This document shows positions 28,537-37,428 of a stretch of 64,000 nucleotides of DNA, piece after piece. The stretch comes from Acidimicrobiales bacterium (GTDB taxonomy: Bacteria; Actinomycetota; Acidimicrobiia; Acidimicrobiales; DATDAH01). Position numbers and translations under genes: made by a program. Each line of letters begins with the position of its first letter. Within the stretch, counting starts at the first letter, position 1. The notes beneath the pieces were generated by a model. That model saw nothing but the letters and a program-made list of their open reading frames with translations. It did no database searches and was not told the DNA's origin. Location: NCBI GenBank assembly GCA_016794585.1, contig JAEUJM010000013.1, forward strand, positions 62,001 through 126,000, given 5' to 3'.

Positions 28537-29880
28537 GTGGGAGCAAGCCAGCGGACGTCCAGGGCCTTGCTCGTCGCGGGCACGGTCGCGGCCGTCTTCG
28601 GCTTCAGCAAGCTCCACGCGAGCCGCATCGCCGACCCGCCCTACGACTTCACCAGCTCGTTCCGCTTCGGTTGGGCCATCGCCTACCTCGTCCTGCTGGT
28701 GGTGGGGGCGTACGCGGTGGGGCTCCCGGACCTGCCTCGCACCCGACGGTCGGGGATCGCGTCCGCCATCGCGGCGACCTTCGGCGCCGCCGCCGCCATC
28801 TCGCTCGTCCAACTGGTCGCCGGCGACGCGCTGCTGCCCCGGTTCGTCGTGTTCGCCTCGGTGCTGGTGCTCGTCCCGTGGTACCTGATCTGCGTCGGCC
28901 TGTCCGACGGCTCACGCGACCGGTCCCTCCACCAGGACCGTGTGGTCGTCGTGGGCGACCTGGCGGAGATCGCCGCCCTGCGCGACGAGATGGACCGTTT
29001 CGCGGAGGTGCCCGCCGAGATCGTCGCGGTGCTGTCACCCGACGAGGCCAAGGTGACGGGGCTCCACGGGCGCCCGCTGTTCGACCTGGTGGGCGCCGAG
29101 GAGGCCACGGTGGTGGTGCTGGACCGCGCCGCCCAGGTCGAGCCCAGCATCGTCAGCCAGGCCGCTGTGCTGCACGAGTCGGGGACCCGCCTCCGCACGC
29201 TCTCGCTGTTCTACGAGGAGTGGCTCGGGAAGCTGCCCGTGTCCGAGCTCGAGCGTGTGTCGCTGATGTTCGACATCGGGGAGGTGCACCGGGCCCGGTA
29301 CGGCCGGGTGAAGCGCCTCATCGACGTCACGCTCGCGGCCATCGGCCTGATGGTGCTCGCACTGGCGGTACCGGTCGTCGCCCTCGCCAACCTCGTGGCC
29401 AATCGAGGGCCGCTGTTCTACCGCCAGCCGCGCGTCGGCAAGGCGGGCGTCGAGTTCGAGATCCTGAAGTTCCGCACGATGCGGGCCCCGACGAACGGTC
29501 CCGCGGTCACGGAGTGGACCACCGAGGACGATCCCCGCATCACGCCCTTCGGGAGCATCCTGAGGCGCAGCCACCTCGATGAGCTGCCCCAGGTCGTGAA
29601 CATCCTGCGGGGCGACCTGGCCGTCGTCGGGCCCCGGCCCGAGCAACCGGCCTACGTCGAGGAACTGACCGAGAAGCTTCCCTTCTACTCGTTGCGCCAC
29701 CTGGTCCGACCGGGGCTCACCGGCTGGGCCCAGGTGAAGTACGGCTACGCCGGCGACGAGCGCGACGCCCTCGAGAAGCTCCAGTACGAGTTCTTCTACC
29801 TCCGCCGCCAAGGGGTCGGGCTCGATCTGCGCATCGTCGGACGCACGTTGCGCTCCGTCACGGGACGCCAGGGCCGATGA
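28537..29880 (+). CDS. Polyprenyl-phosphate sugar-1-phosphate transferase (priming enzyme)
   Basis: 447 aa. Four to five N-terminal helices (residues 10-125), a CoA-binding-like Rossmann region (VVVVGDLAEIAALRDEM), one further helix (VTLAAIGLMVLALAVPVVALANLV) and a C-terminal bacterial sugar transferase domain with FEILKFRTM, RRSHLDELPQVVNIL and VGPRPEQPAYV. It is of the WcaJ/CpsE/PssA type, which transfers a sugar phosphate to undecaprenyl phosphate and begins surface-polysaccharide repeat synthesis. It opens the locus and overlaps the GT2 gene by 4 nt. Confidence 0.92.
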   Translation: MGASQRTSRALLVAGTVAAVFGFSKLHASRIADPPYDFTSSFRFGWAIAYLVLLVVGAYAVGLPDLPRTRRSGIASAIAATFGAAAAISLVQLVAGDALLPRFVVFASVLVLVPWYLICVGLSDGSRDRSLHQDRVVVVGDLAEIAALRDEMDRFAEVPAEIVAVLSPDEAKVTGLHGRPLFDLVGAEEATVVVLDRAAQVEPSIVSQAAVLHESGTRLRTLSLFYEEWLGKLPVSELERVSLMFDIGEVHRARYGRVKRLIDVTLAAIGLMVLALAVPVVALANLVANRGPLFYRQPRVGKAGVEFEILKFRTMRAPTNGPAVTEWTTEDDPRITPFGSILRRSHLDELPQVVNILRGDLAVVGPRPEQPAYVEELTEKLPFYSLRHLVRPGLTGWAQVKYGYAGDERDALEKLQYEFFYLRRQGVGLDLRIVGRTLRSVTGRQGR

Positions 29881-30962
29881 TCACGGTCGAGCGCGACCTG
29901 TCGCCCACGGGAGCGGCACTCGGGGCGCCCCAGAGTGAGCCGACCGCGACGCCCGACCTCCCCCTCGTCTCGGTCGTCATCCCGATGCTCGACGAGATCC
30001 ACCACATCGGACCCTGTGTGCAGGGCTTCCTGGACCAGAGCTACCCGGCGGAGCTGATCGAGGTGCTGGTGGTGGACGGCGGCTCGACCGACGGCAGCCG
30101 GGAGGTGGTCGAGGCTCTCGCCGCCGACTGCCCCCGCATCCGCCTGCTGGACAACCCGAGAAGGCTGGCGGCCGCCGCCGCCAACATCGGCTTGGCCGGC
30201 TCTCGGGGGGACGTCCTGTGCTACCTCTCCGCCCACGGTGTGCCTGCGGTGGACTATGTGGCCAACTCGGTCCGCCTCCTCGAGGAGACCGGGGCGGTCG
30301 GTGTGGGCGGGCGCTACGAGCACGAGGGGACGGACCGTCGGTCGCGGGCCATCGGCTGGGCGATGGCGTCGCCCTTCGGCATGGCCTCGCCCCATCGGTC
30401 CTCGGACAGCCGGGTCGAGGTCGACACCATCAGCCACCCGACGTTCCGGAAGGCGCCGATGGTCGCCGCCGGGGGCTACGACGAGACCCTGCTGCGCAAC
30501 GAGGACTACGAGTTCAACTACCGGCTCCGTCAGAACGGCGGCCGTCTCGTGTTCTGTCCGGAGATCTCGTCGGTGTACCGGCCGCGTGGCTCCCTGCGGG
30601 CCCTCGGGCGCCAGTTCTTCGCCTACGGCCGGTGGAAGGCCACGGTTATGCGCCGCCACCCCCGCTCGATCCGGGCCCGCCACCTGGTCCCGCCGGTGGC
30701 CGTGGCGGGGGGCATCGTGCTCGCCGCCGCCAGCGTGGCCGGCCACGGCCGCCGTCTGGCCGCGGGCTCGGCGCTGGCGTACCTCGGCGTCGTCGTCACC
30801 GCCGTGGTGCGTACCCGTCCGGGACGACGGGACGGGTCGCCCCTCGTGTTCGCCGCCGCGCTCCCGACCATGCACGCCAGCTGGGGTGCGGGCGTCCTGA
30901 CCGGCCTCGTGCGGGACCTGGTGTCCGGCCGAGGGCGACGGAGGGATTCGGCGGCCCCATGA
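29877..30962 (+). CDS. Family 2 glycosyltransferase
   Basis: 361 aa. A GT-A fold lies at residues 25-250: VSVVIPMLDEIHHIGPCVQGF, then VDGGSTDGSREVV with the DGGSTDG nucleotide motif, NPRRLAAAAANIGL, and ETLLRNEDYEFNYRL where ED is the catalytic-base region. Two membrane helices at about 270-330 anchor it. It resembles succinoglycan ExoA-type transferases. ATG overlaps the previous stop and its own stop overlaps the flippase start, so it is translationally coupled on both sides. Confidence 0.92.
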   Translation: MITVERDLSPTGAALGAPQSEPTATPDLPLVSVVIPMLDEIHHIGPCVQGFLDQSYPAELIEVLVVDGGSTDGSREVVEALAADCPRIRLLDNPRRLAAAAANIGLAGSRGDVLCYLSAHGVPAVDYVANSVRLLEETGAVGVGGRYEHEGTDRRSRAIGWAMASPFGMASPHRSSDSRVEVDTISHPTFRKAPMVAAGGYDETLLRNEDYEFNYRLRQNGGRLVFCPEISSVYRPRGSLRALGRQFFAYGRWKATVMRRHPRSIRARHLVPPVAVAGGIVLAAASVAGHGRRLAAGSALAYLGVVVTAVVRTRPGRRDGSPLVFAAALPTMHASWGAGVLTGLVRDLVSGRGRRRDSAAP

Positions 30963-32512
30963 CGGCCCTCGACGGGCGTCGCGGGCGCGTGTCCTCCTGG
31001 GAGCACGGTGTGGTGGCCAAGTTGAGCGGCCTGGCCGGCGCCCGGGTCGTGGCACAGCTCCTGGGCCTCGCCTGGTTCCTCCTCGCCGCTCGCGTCTTCG
31101 ACGCCGTCGAGTTCGGCGTGTTGAGCACCGCCCTCGTGCTGGTCGTCGTCATCGGGGGTCTGAGCGACCTCGGCACGACCCGCACGGTCGTCCGCCACGC
31201 CGCCGCCGATCGGGCCGCGCTCCGGAGCAGTTTCGTCCGGGCCGCCGCGCTGCGGGGCGGCGCCGGTCTGCTACTCGCCCTCACGGTCATCGTGGCGGCG
31301 CCCCGCGTGCAGGACACGGTCTCGGTGCAGCTCGTCGCCATGGCGGGCCTGATCGCCGTGGCGAGCGGGATCACCGAGATCGGCTTCGCCGCCCTCCGCT
31401 CGGTGGGCTCGGTCACGACCGAGGCGCGTCTGCTCGTCGGCGAGCGGGCCCTGTTCGTGGCGGCCGGCACCGCGATCGTGCTCGTGGGCGGCGGACCGCT
31501 GGCCGTGCTCGCGGTCTACGCCGCCACGAACCTCGCCAGCGCCGCCGTCGCGTCCTTGCGCACCCTCACGTTTCCCGGCGGCGCCGGGAGCCCCTCGGGG
31601 CCGATGCTCGACGCCGAGGGACGCCACACGGCCGTGGGCTCCACCCTCGTCATCGTGGGCCCGCGCGTCAGCGCCCTCCTTCTCGTGGTGCTGTCCACCT
31701 CCACGGTGGTCGGGACCTTCTCGATCGCCCAGAAGGTCCCCGAGGCGCTCGGCATCCTCGGCGCCGCGGTCCTCCTGCCCCTGCTCCCCATGGTGCGCTC
31801 GCAGCTCCTCGACGGTCGGGGGGAGCGCGCCGTCGACGATGCCGGCCGGATCACCGCCACCGTCCTCATGGTGATGGTGCCCGCCGCGGTGCTGCTGTCG
31901 GTGGACGGGCGTCGAGTCCTCGACCTGCTCTTCGGCGCCGGGGACCGGGCGGGGTCGGTGGCCACCCTCGCCCTCCTTTCGGCCGTGTCGGTGCTGTGGG
32001 TCGTGCGCACCTACGGCGAGGTGCTGCTGCTCGCCCAGGAACGGGCCGCCCGCTACCTCGCCGCGGTCGCCTCAGGGCTCGTCGTGAACCTGCTCGTGGG
32101 CGTGGCTCTCGTGGGGTCGTCCGCTTCCACCGGCGCCGCCTCGGCCGCGTTGCTCGCCGAGGTCGTGGCCGTGCTGGTCACCTTCTCCGCCCTGCGCACG
32201 ACGGTGGGTGCCTCCACCCGTCGCCTCGTCGTGCCGGTCCTGGCCATCGGCCTCGCCGCCGGCGCCACCGCCATGGCCGGTCGGAGCCTCCCCTTGGCCC
32301 TCAACCTGATCCTGGTCGGCGCCTGGGCGGCGGTGGGGACCGTCGTGGTCGGCCTCCCGCTGTTGGAGGGCAGGGGGCGAGTCGGGCCGACGGACGAGGG
32401 CTCAGCGGCGGCGGGCGACCACGCCGATGTTGGCGAGCAGCTCGGTGGGGACCTGGGACGAGATGGCGTTGAGGCCGTCGAGTACCTCGCGGGACCAGCC
32501 GACCATCTGTGA
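30959..32512 (+). CDS. Polysaccharide flippase (Wzx/MurJ/MATE-like superfamily)
   Basis: 517 aa with twelve to fourteen hydrophobic helices spread over residues 20-470, typical of Wzx-like oligosaccharide exporters. ATG overlaps the GT2 stop (ATGA). It would flip lipid-linked repeat units made by the neighbouring transferases. The last 37 codons (32402-32512) are read antisense to the end of the convergent methyltransferase gene; this tail (DEGSAAAGDHADVGEQLGG...) is hydrophilic and looks dictated by the other strand. It may be a recent read-through extension. Confidence 0.88.
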   Translation: MTALDGRRGRVSSWEHGVVAKLSGLAGARVVAQLLGLAWFLLAARVFDAVEFGVLSTALVLVVVIGGLSDLGTTRTVVRHAAADRAALRSSFVRAAALRGGAGLLLALTVIVAAPRVQDTVSVQLVAMAGLIAVASGITEIGFAALRSVGSVTTEARLLVGERALFVAAGTAIVLVGGGPLAVLAVYAATNLASAAVASLRTLTFPGGAGSPSGPMLDAEGRHTAVGSTLVIVGPRVSALLLVVLSTSTVVGTFSIAQKVPEALGILGAAVLLPLLPMVRSQLLDGRGERAVDDAGRITATVLMVMVPAAVLLSVDGRRVLDLLFGAGDRAGSVATLALLSAVSVLWVVRTYGEVLLLAQERAARYLAAVASGLVVNLLVGVALVGSSASTGAASAALLAEVVAVLVTFSALRTTVGASTRRLVVPVLAIGLAAGATAMAGRSLPLALNLILVGAWAAVGTVVVGLPLLEGRGRVGPTDEGSAAAGDHADVGEQLGGDLGRDGVEAVEYLAGPADHL

Positions 32513-33136
32513 GTTGGCGAGCGGCTTGACGAAGTAGCCGAACGAGCCGGTCACCTCGAGCCCGGCCCCGGTGAGCTCGTCTTCGAGGCCCTCGAGGTCG
32601 TACACGCGCTGGTGGCCGACCAGGTGGTCTCGGGCGGACAGGTCATCCAGGCGCTCCTGGAGCCCCATCTGGACCCCGAGGAGGCGGTGCAGGGAGCGTG
32701 CGTTCGGGGTCACGGCCACGAGGATGCCGCCAGGGCGGACCCAGCGCTCGACGTGGCGCAGCAGCTCCCGCGGGTGGTCGACGTGCTCGAGGACGTGCAG
32801 CGCGAGGACGGCGTCGAACGGCTCGGCCGGCTCGAACTCCTCGAACATCGAGAGGTGGACGGTCAGTCCGGGATGGACCGCCATCGCGTGCTCCCGCAGC
32901 ACCGCGCTGCCCTCGAGCACCTCGAGGGGGACGCCGGCGGCGAGCAACTCACCGGTGATGAGGCCCGTGCCGAAGCCCATCTCCAGCACGCGGTCGCAGC
33001 CGTCGACCGCCCGCAGGAGGTCGGGGACGCTGTGGCGCTGGGCCAGCTCCTCGATGTCGACGTCGTCCACCTCGGCGTTGAGGTAGTAGGTCGACGCGTA
33101 GTGGTCGAGGTCATCGGGCGTCAGTTGCACGGCCAT
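32402..33136 (-). CDS. SAM-dependent methyltransferase, paralogue of the next gene
   Basis: 244 aa. SAM loop VLEMGFGTGLITGELLAAG near residues 50-68, then FDAVLALHVLEHVDHPRELL, the usual post-II motif. The C-terminal half (SLHRLLGVQMGLQERLDDLS ... FVKPLANSQM) is clearly related to the methyltransferase at 33240, which lies head-to-head with it. It probably methylates a sugar or a lipid-linked glycan. The start has GAGGAG upstream. Its last 111 bases overlap the flippase gene. Confidence 0.88.
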   Translation of the reverse strand: MAVQLTPDDLDHYASTYYLNAEVDDVDIEELAQRHSVPDLLRAVDGCDRVLEMGFGTGLITGELLAAGVPLEVLEGSAVLREHAMAVHPGLTVHLSMFEEFEPAEPFDAVLALHVLEHVDHPRELLRHVERWVRPGGILVAVTPNARSLHRLLGVQMGLQERLDDLSARDHLVGHQRVYDLEGLEDELTGAGLEVTGSFGYFVKPLANSQMVGWSREVLDGLNAISSQVPTELLANIGVVARRR

Positions 33137-33239
33137 GTCCGGTCACTCCTCGCCCTCGTCCGAGGCACGTTGGTCCACCTGTGGCTATCGGCCGAAACAC
33201 CCGGCTCGGGAGCACCCCAACAGTAGGTTGAGGTGCCAG

Positions 33240-33947
33240 ATGACGTACGCCGACCGGTACGACCCCGACACGGACTTCGACCACTGGTACACCGATGCCA
33301 CGGCCCGAGCCATCGTCGAGCGGGTGCGTCCCGGGGCCTCGGTGCTCGAGCTCGGCTGTGCCACCGGGCGCATGTCGGCCGCGCTCTGCGCCGCCGGCGC
33401 GTCGGTCGTGGGGGTGGACCATGCCCCCGCCTACCTGGCCCGTGCCGAGCAGCGCGGGCTCGCGGACGCCCGGTTCGTGCGCTCGGACCTCCTCGAGCTC
33501 GACCTGGCGGACCGGTTCGACCACGTGGTCGCCGCCAACGTGGTTCACGAGGTTCCCGACCCGGCGGCCCTCTTCGCCGTCGCCGCCCACCACCTGGCCC
33601 CGGGGGGCGAGCTGCACGTGTCGCTGCAGAACCCGGCGTCGATCCACCGCCTGGTCGGACGCGAGATGGGGCTGATCGCCTCGCTCGACGAGGTGTCCGA
33701 CCGAGGTCGGGCCTACGAAACCATCGAGGTGCTCGACGTCGAGCGCCTCACCTCCCTCGGCGCCGGCGCGGGCCTGGTGGTGGTGCACCGGGGCGGCATC
33801 ATGCTCAAGCCGCTCCCCAACGACCTCATGGCCACGTTGCCCGACGCCGTCCTCGAGGGGTTCGTGGCCGCCGCCCGTCACCTGCCCGAGCACGCCTCGA
33901 TGAACTACCTCGTCTTCCGACCCGCCGCGGAGGCGAGCCGTGGCTGA
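33240..33947 (+). CDS. SAM-dependent methyltransferase, paralogue of the previous gene
   Basis: 235 aa from the ATG at 33240, set by GAGG 6 nt upstream; the frame is open to 33135, but the extension would overlap the divergent gene. SAM loop VLELGCATGRMSAALCAAG, then FDHVVAANVVHEVPDPAALF. The motif IHRLVGREMGLIASLDEVSD mirrors LHRLLGVQMGLQERLDDLSA of the divergent gene, so the pair arose by duplication and inversion or by shared ancestry. It overlaps the next gene by 8 nt and belongs to a three-gene unit with the acyltransferase and FAD protein. Confidence 0.88.
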   Translation: MTYADRYDPDTDFDHWYTDATARAIVERVRPGASVLELGCATGRMSAALCAAGASVVGVDHAPAYLARAEQRGLADARFVRSDLLELDLADRFDHVVAANVVHEVPDPAALFAVAAHHLAPGGELHVSLQNPASIHRLVGREMGLIASLDEVSDRGRAYETIEVLDVERLTSLGAGAGLVVVHRGGIMLKPLPNDLMATLPDAVLEGFVAAARHLPEHASMNYLVFRPAAEASRG

Positions 33948-34923
33948 CCTCGCCCTCGCCGAGGCGGTCCTCGACTCCGCCTCGGTGGCCGACCCGTCCG
34001 AGCCGCACCTGGTGCTCTGGAACACCGCCCGGTTCTACGACCTGCGGCCGGGCGCCCTCGACACGAGGGTACGGGTGGACCACCACGACGAGCAGGGTCG
34101 TCTCGTCGGCTCGTTCGTGGGCGGGCACGACGACGACGGGGTGGTCTCGGGCTACAGCGCGCCGTTCGGTGGCATCGACGTGGTCAAGCCGAACGAGACG
34201 GTGGCCAACGTCGAGCGCCTGGTGGCACACGCGCTGGACGCGCTCCCGCCCGACCGGGCCGTCGAGGTGCGGGCCAAGCCGCCGCACTACGGCGCCAACG
34301 AGGCCGTGCTCGAGTTCGCGCTGTTGAACCGCGGGTTCGCGGTGACGGGCTGCGAGCTCAACTTCCATCTCGACCTCGCCTCGGTCGACACGGTCGACGG
34401 GTACGTCGCCGGTCTCAAGCCCGCGGCCCGCAAGATGCTGCGCCGCTCGGAGGCGCTCGGCCTCGACGTCCACCAGGTGGCCCAGGACGACGACCCGCGT
34501 TGGGCCGAGGCCTACGAGGTCCTCCGCCGCAACCGGGTCGACCGGGGACGTCCGATGCGCCTGCCCCTGGAGTACGTGCGCGCCATCCGCGACGCCTTTC
34601 CTGGACGTGTGCGGCTGATCGTCGCCTCCTCCGACGGCGCCGTGTGCGCCGCCGCGCTCGTGTACCGGATCGCCCCGGGCCGCGACCTCGTCCAGTACTG
34701 GGGTGACGCCGGCCACGCCCTGGCGGTCTCACCCATGAACGTCCTCGTCCGCGCGGTGGTCGAGCACGCGCTCGCGGCCGGCGCCGCGACCATCGACATC
34801 GGCATCTCGAGCGAGGACGGCGTCCCCAACCACGGGCTGGTGCAGTTCAAGCGCAGCGTGGGGTGTCGCATCGAGCCTCGCCTGACCCTGGTCCGGCGGT
34901 CCGAGGGTGGGGTGCGGCCGTGA
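33940..34923 (+). CDS. FemAB/GNAT-type acyltransferase
   Basis: 327 aa. The N-terminal half is a divergent GNAT-like module. The C-terminal half (residues 150-315) fits GNAT_6/FemAB-like domains: KPAARKMLRRSEALGLDVH, YEVLRRNRVDRGRP, VRLIVASSDGAVCAAALVYRI, and the final IDIGISSEDGVPNHGLVQFKRSVG, where such proteins end with a G..FK..G motif. In polysaccharide loci these enzymes N-acylate amino sugars or add amino acids. GTG start, overlapping the methyltransferase by 8 nt and the FAD gene by 4 nt. Confidence 0.82.
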   Translation: MADLALAEAVLDSASVADPSEPHLVLWNTARFYDLRPGALDTRVRVDHHDEQGRLVGSFVGGHDDDGVVSGYSAPFGGIDVVKPNETVANVERLVAHALDALPPDRAVEVRAKPPHYGANEAVLEFALLNRGFAVTGCELNFHLDLASVDTVDGYVAGLKPAARKMLRRSEALGLDVHQVAQDDDPRWAEAYEVLRRNRVDRGRPMRLPLEYVRAIRDAFPGRVRLIVASSDGAVCAAALVYRIAPGRDLVQYWGDAGHALAVSPMNVLVRAVVEHALAAGAATIDIGISSEDGVPNHGLVQFKRSVGCRIEPRLTLVRRSEGGVRP

Positions 34924-36332
34924 GCGCCGGCGGGTCCCCTGTCGTGGTGGTGGGCGGCAGCGTGGCGTCCCTGGTCGCCGCCGACGCCCTCGCCGCAGCC
35001 GGCCGGCGGGTCGAGCTGCACCTCCCCGAGTCGGGCGTGGGCGGGGGCTTCACGCCCATCACCGTCTCGGGGCGACGCCTCGAGCTCGGGGCCCGGCTCA
35101 TCGAGCTGAGCTACGACGCGACGCCCGGGGAGTCGCCACCGCTCTCCGCCTATCGGCCCGGGCCCCACGGCCACCGTCCGTACCTCGCCCGCATCGACGC
35201 CTTCGTGCGCGACCTCGCCGGTGGCGACCTCGTCGAGCTGTCCGCCCCCCAGGCCTCGGTCGGCCGGCGCCGCATGACCGACTACGTGCTCACCGGTGAC
35301 CTGTCCGGGCTCGGCGACGCCGTCGAGGAGGACCTGCGTTCGACCATGGCGGCGGAGGCGAAGGCGTGCGTCGATGCGCTCGGCCCCCGAGGGCTGTACG
35401 CGCCCGACCGTGAGCACGAGCGCTGGTCGTTGCGCTACTCCGAGGCCGGCCGCGCCCACACGGGCGCCACCTTCCACGACCTCCTCATCGCACCGGTGGC
35501 GGACAAGATCCTGCCGGGGGGTGCGGACTCGGTCGTCGCCGCGCTGCACCGCAAGATCTGGATGCCGCTGTTCCACCCGGTCACCGCCTGGCAGGCCTGC
35601 GCCGGCACGCTCACCTACCGGCCCGACCGACCGCTCTGGTCGGTCCAGAACGGCGGGATGGGCGAGATCGTCCTGCGCCTCGTGACCCGGGTCGAGGCGG
35701 CACCCGGCATCGCCATCCACCGGTCGGGCGCGCTCACCCGGATCTCCGACGCCGGCGCCCGGGAGGTCCACCTGGACTTCGCCGACGGGGGCACCCGCAC
35801 CGCCGAGCGTCCCGTCGTGGGGGTGGGCGCCGGCGAGCTGTTCCGCGCTGCGGGCGTCGATCTGCCCGCCGAGCGGGTCCCCGCCACCATGGTGTGGGTC
35901 GACGTCCCCGACGACGACGTCGTGGACCTGCCGAGCGTCCTGTGCTCGGCCGAGCCGGACATCGGCCTCTACCGGGTGACCGAGAGCCTGGTCGACCGTC
36001 GGACCGGTCACCGCACCCTGTGCTGCGAGGTGGACCACCGCCGAGCCTCGGCGGAGGAGTGGCTGCCCCTCACGGTCGGCGCGCTCACCGACCTCGGTGT
36101 CATCCGGCCCGGCGCCGCCGTGCAGCAGGTGGCGGCGGCGTCGCAACCGGCCTTCGTGGCCCCGTCCCACGAGAACCGCGCCGCCTTCGGTGCCGCCCGC
36201 GCCGCCTACGACGCGCTGGGGCTCAGCGCCTCGGTCGTGGCGGGCGCCACGTCGTTCGGGGTGGACACCTTCAACGAGCAGGTCGTCCAGGGTCTCGCCG
36301 CCGCAGAGGCGCTCAGCGCTCCAGCGCGCTGA
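34920..36332 (+). CDS. FAD/NAD(P)-binding oxidoreductase of unknown substrate
   Basis: 470 aa from the GTG at 34920 (GTGA overlap). N-terminal Rossmann fold VVVVGGSVASLVAADALAAAG with an imperfect GxGxxG, followed by RRVELHLPESGVGGGF, as in amine-oxidase/UDP-galactopyranose-mutase-like flavoproteins. C-terminal FAD contact motif is not clear. It lies between sugar-modifying genes, so it may oxidise or isomerise a sugar or a lipid-linked intermediate; this is inference. Its last 20 nt overlap the end of the convergent aminotransferase gene. Confidence 0.75.
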   Translation: MSAGGSPVVVVGGSVASLVAADALAAAGRRVELHLPESGVGGGFTPITVSGRRLELGARLIELSYDATPGESPPLSAYRPGPHGHRPYLARIDAFVRDLAGGDLVELSAPQASVGRRRMTDYVLTGDLSGLGDAVEEDLRSTMAAEAKACVDALGPRGLYAPDREHERWSLRYSEAGRAHTGATFHDLLIAPVADKILPGGADSVVAALHRKIWMPLFHPVTAWQACAGTLTYRPDRPLWSVQNGGMGEIVLRLVTRVEAAPGIAIHRSGALTRISDAGAREVHLDFADGGTRTAERPVVGVGAGELFRAAGVDLPAERVPATMVWVDVPDDDVVDLPSVLCSAEPDIGLYRVTESLVDRRTGHRTLCCEVDHRRASAEEWLPLTVGALTDLGVIRPGAAVQQVAAASQPAFVAPSHENRAAFGAARAAYDALGLSASVVAGATSFGVDTFNEQVVQGLAAAEALSAPAR

Positions 36333-37428
36333 GCAATGCCGCGACCACGCGGTCCTGCTGTTGCGGGGTGATGCCGGGATACAGCGGCAGCGAGAGGATC
36401 TCGGCCGCCGCCTCCTCGGCATGGGGGAAGTCGCCCGGGCGATGGCCGAGCGACGCGAAGGCGGGCTGGAGGTGGATCGGTACCGGGTAGTGGATCCCGG
36501 CCCCGATCCCGGATCGATGCAGCGCGTTCAGGACCTCGTCACGGCGGGGCACGCGCACCACGAACAGATGCCAGACATGGCCGTTGTCGGGGGCCGTACG
36601 GGGCAGGCCGATCCCGGTGCCGGCCAGCGCGTCCTGGTAGCGCTGGGCCGCCTCTGCCCGCTCGGCGTTCCACGCGTCGAGACGGCGGAGCTTGGCCCGC
36701 AGCACCACCGCTTGCACGGTGTCGAGGCGTGAGTTGGTGCCGACGACCTCGTGGACGTAGCGGGTGCGGCTGCCGTGGTCTCCGAGGAGCCGGACCTGGT
36801 CGGCGAGATCGGACCGATCGGTCACCACCGCACCGCCGTCCCCGTAGGCGCCGAGGTTCTTCCCGGGATAGAAGCTCGTGGCGGCGATCGCGGCCACGCC
36901 GCCGATGCCACGGCCACGGTGGGTCGCGCCCTGGCTCTGCGCGGCGTCCTCCACCAGGACCGCGCCGGTGCCGGCGAGCGCCGCGGCCAGCTCGTCGAGC
37001 GGCGCGCACTGGCCGAAGAGGTCGACGGCGATGACCGCGCGGGCCCGGTGGGCACCCGCCGCGGTCACGGCCCGGTCGACGTCGATCAACTGGTGGTCGG
37101 GCTCGCAGTCGACGAGGACGGGGGTGGCGCCGGCCCGCACCACCGCTTCGGCGGAGGCGATGAAGGTGTTGACCGGCACGACGACGCGGTCGCCCGTCCC
37201 CACCCCGACCGAGCGCAACGCGAGCTCGAGGGCGTCCGTGCCGTTCGCGACACCGACGCAGTGGTCGGTGCCGACGTAGGCGGCGAACTCGCGCTCGAAG
37301 GCCTCGACCGCCGGTCCCTTGACGAACGCGGTGGTCTCGAGGACCGCGTCGAGCTCGGGGCGGATCTCGTCGGCGATGCGCCGGTGCTGGATCCCGAGGT
37401 CGACCAGCGGGATGGGCGGCTCCGTCAT
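36313..37428 (-). CDS. DegT/DnrJ/EryC1 sugar aminotransferase
   Basis: 371 aa. The PLP-binding Lys is in TSFYPGKNLGAYGDGGAVVT near residue 187. Other family motifs are CVGVANGTDALELALRS, VPVNTFIASAEAVVRAG, VEDAAQSQGA and the C-terminal HYPVPIHLQPAF. It transfers an amino group from glutamate to a keto-sugar nucleotide. The ATG at 37428 overlaps the stop of the Gfo/Idh/MocA gene, so the oxidoreductase and aminotransferase are coupled, as in WlbA-WlbE pathways (3-oxidation, then 3-amination of a UDP-sugar). The FemAB/GNAT gene nearby could acylate the product. Confidence 0.93.
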   Translation of the reverse strand: MTEPPIPLVDLGIQHRRIADEIRPELDAVLETTAFVKGPAVEAFEREFAAYVGTDHCVGVANGTDALELALRSVGVGTGDRVVVPVNTFIASAEAVVRAGATPVLVDCEPDHQLIDVDRAVTAAGAHRARAVIAVDLFGQCAPLDELAAALAGTGAVLVEDAAQSQGATHRGRGIGGVAAIAATSFYPGKNLGAYGDGGAVVTDRSDLADQVRLLGDHGSRTRYVHEVVGTNSRLDTVQAVVLRAKLRRLDAWNAERAEAAQRYQDALAGTGIGLPRTAPDNGHVWHLFVVRVPRRDEVLNALHRSGIGAGIHYPVPIHLQPAFASLGHRPGDFPHAEEAAAEILSLPLYPGITPQQQDRVVAALLSALER

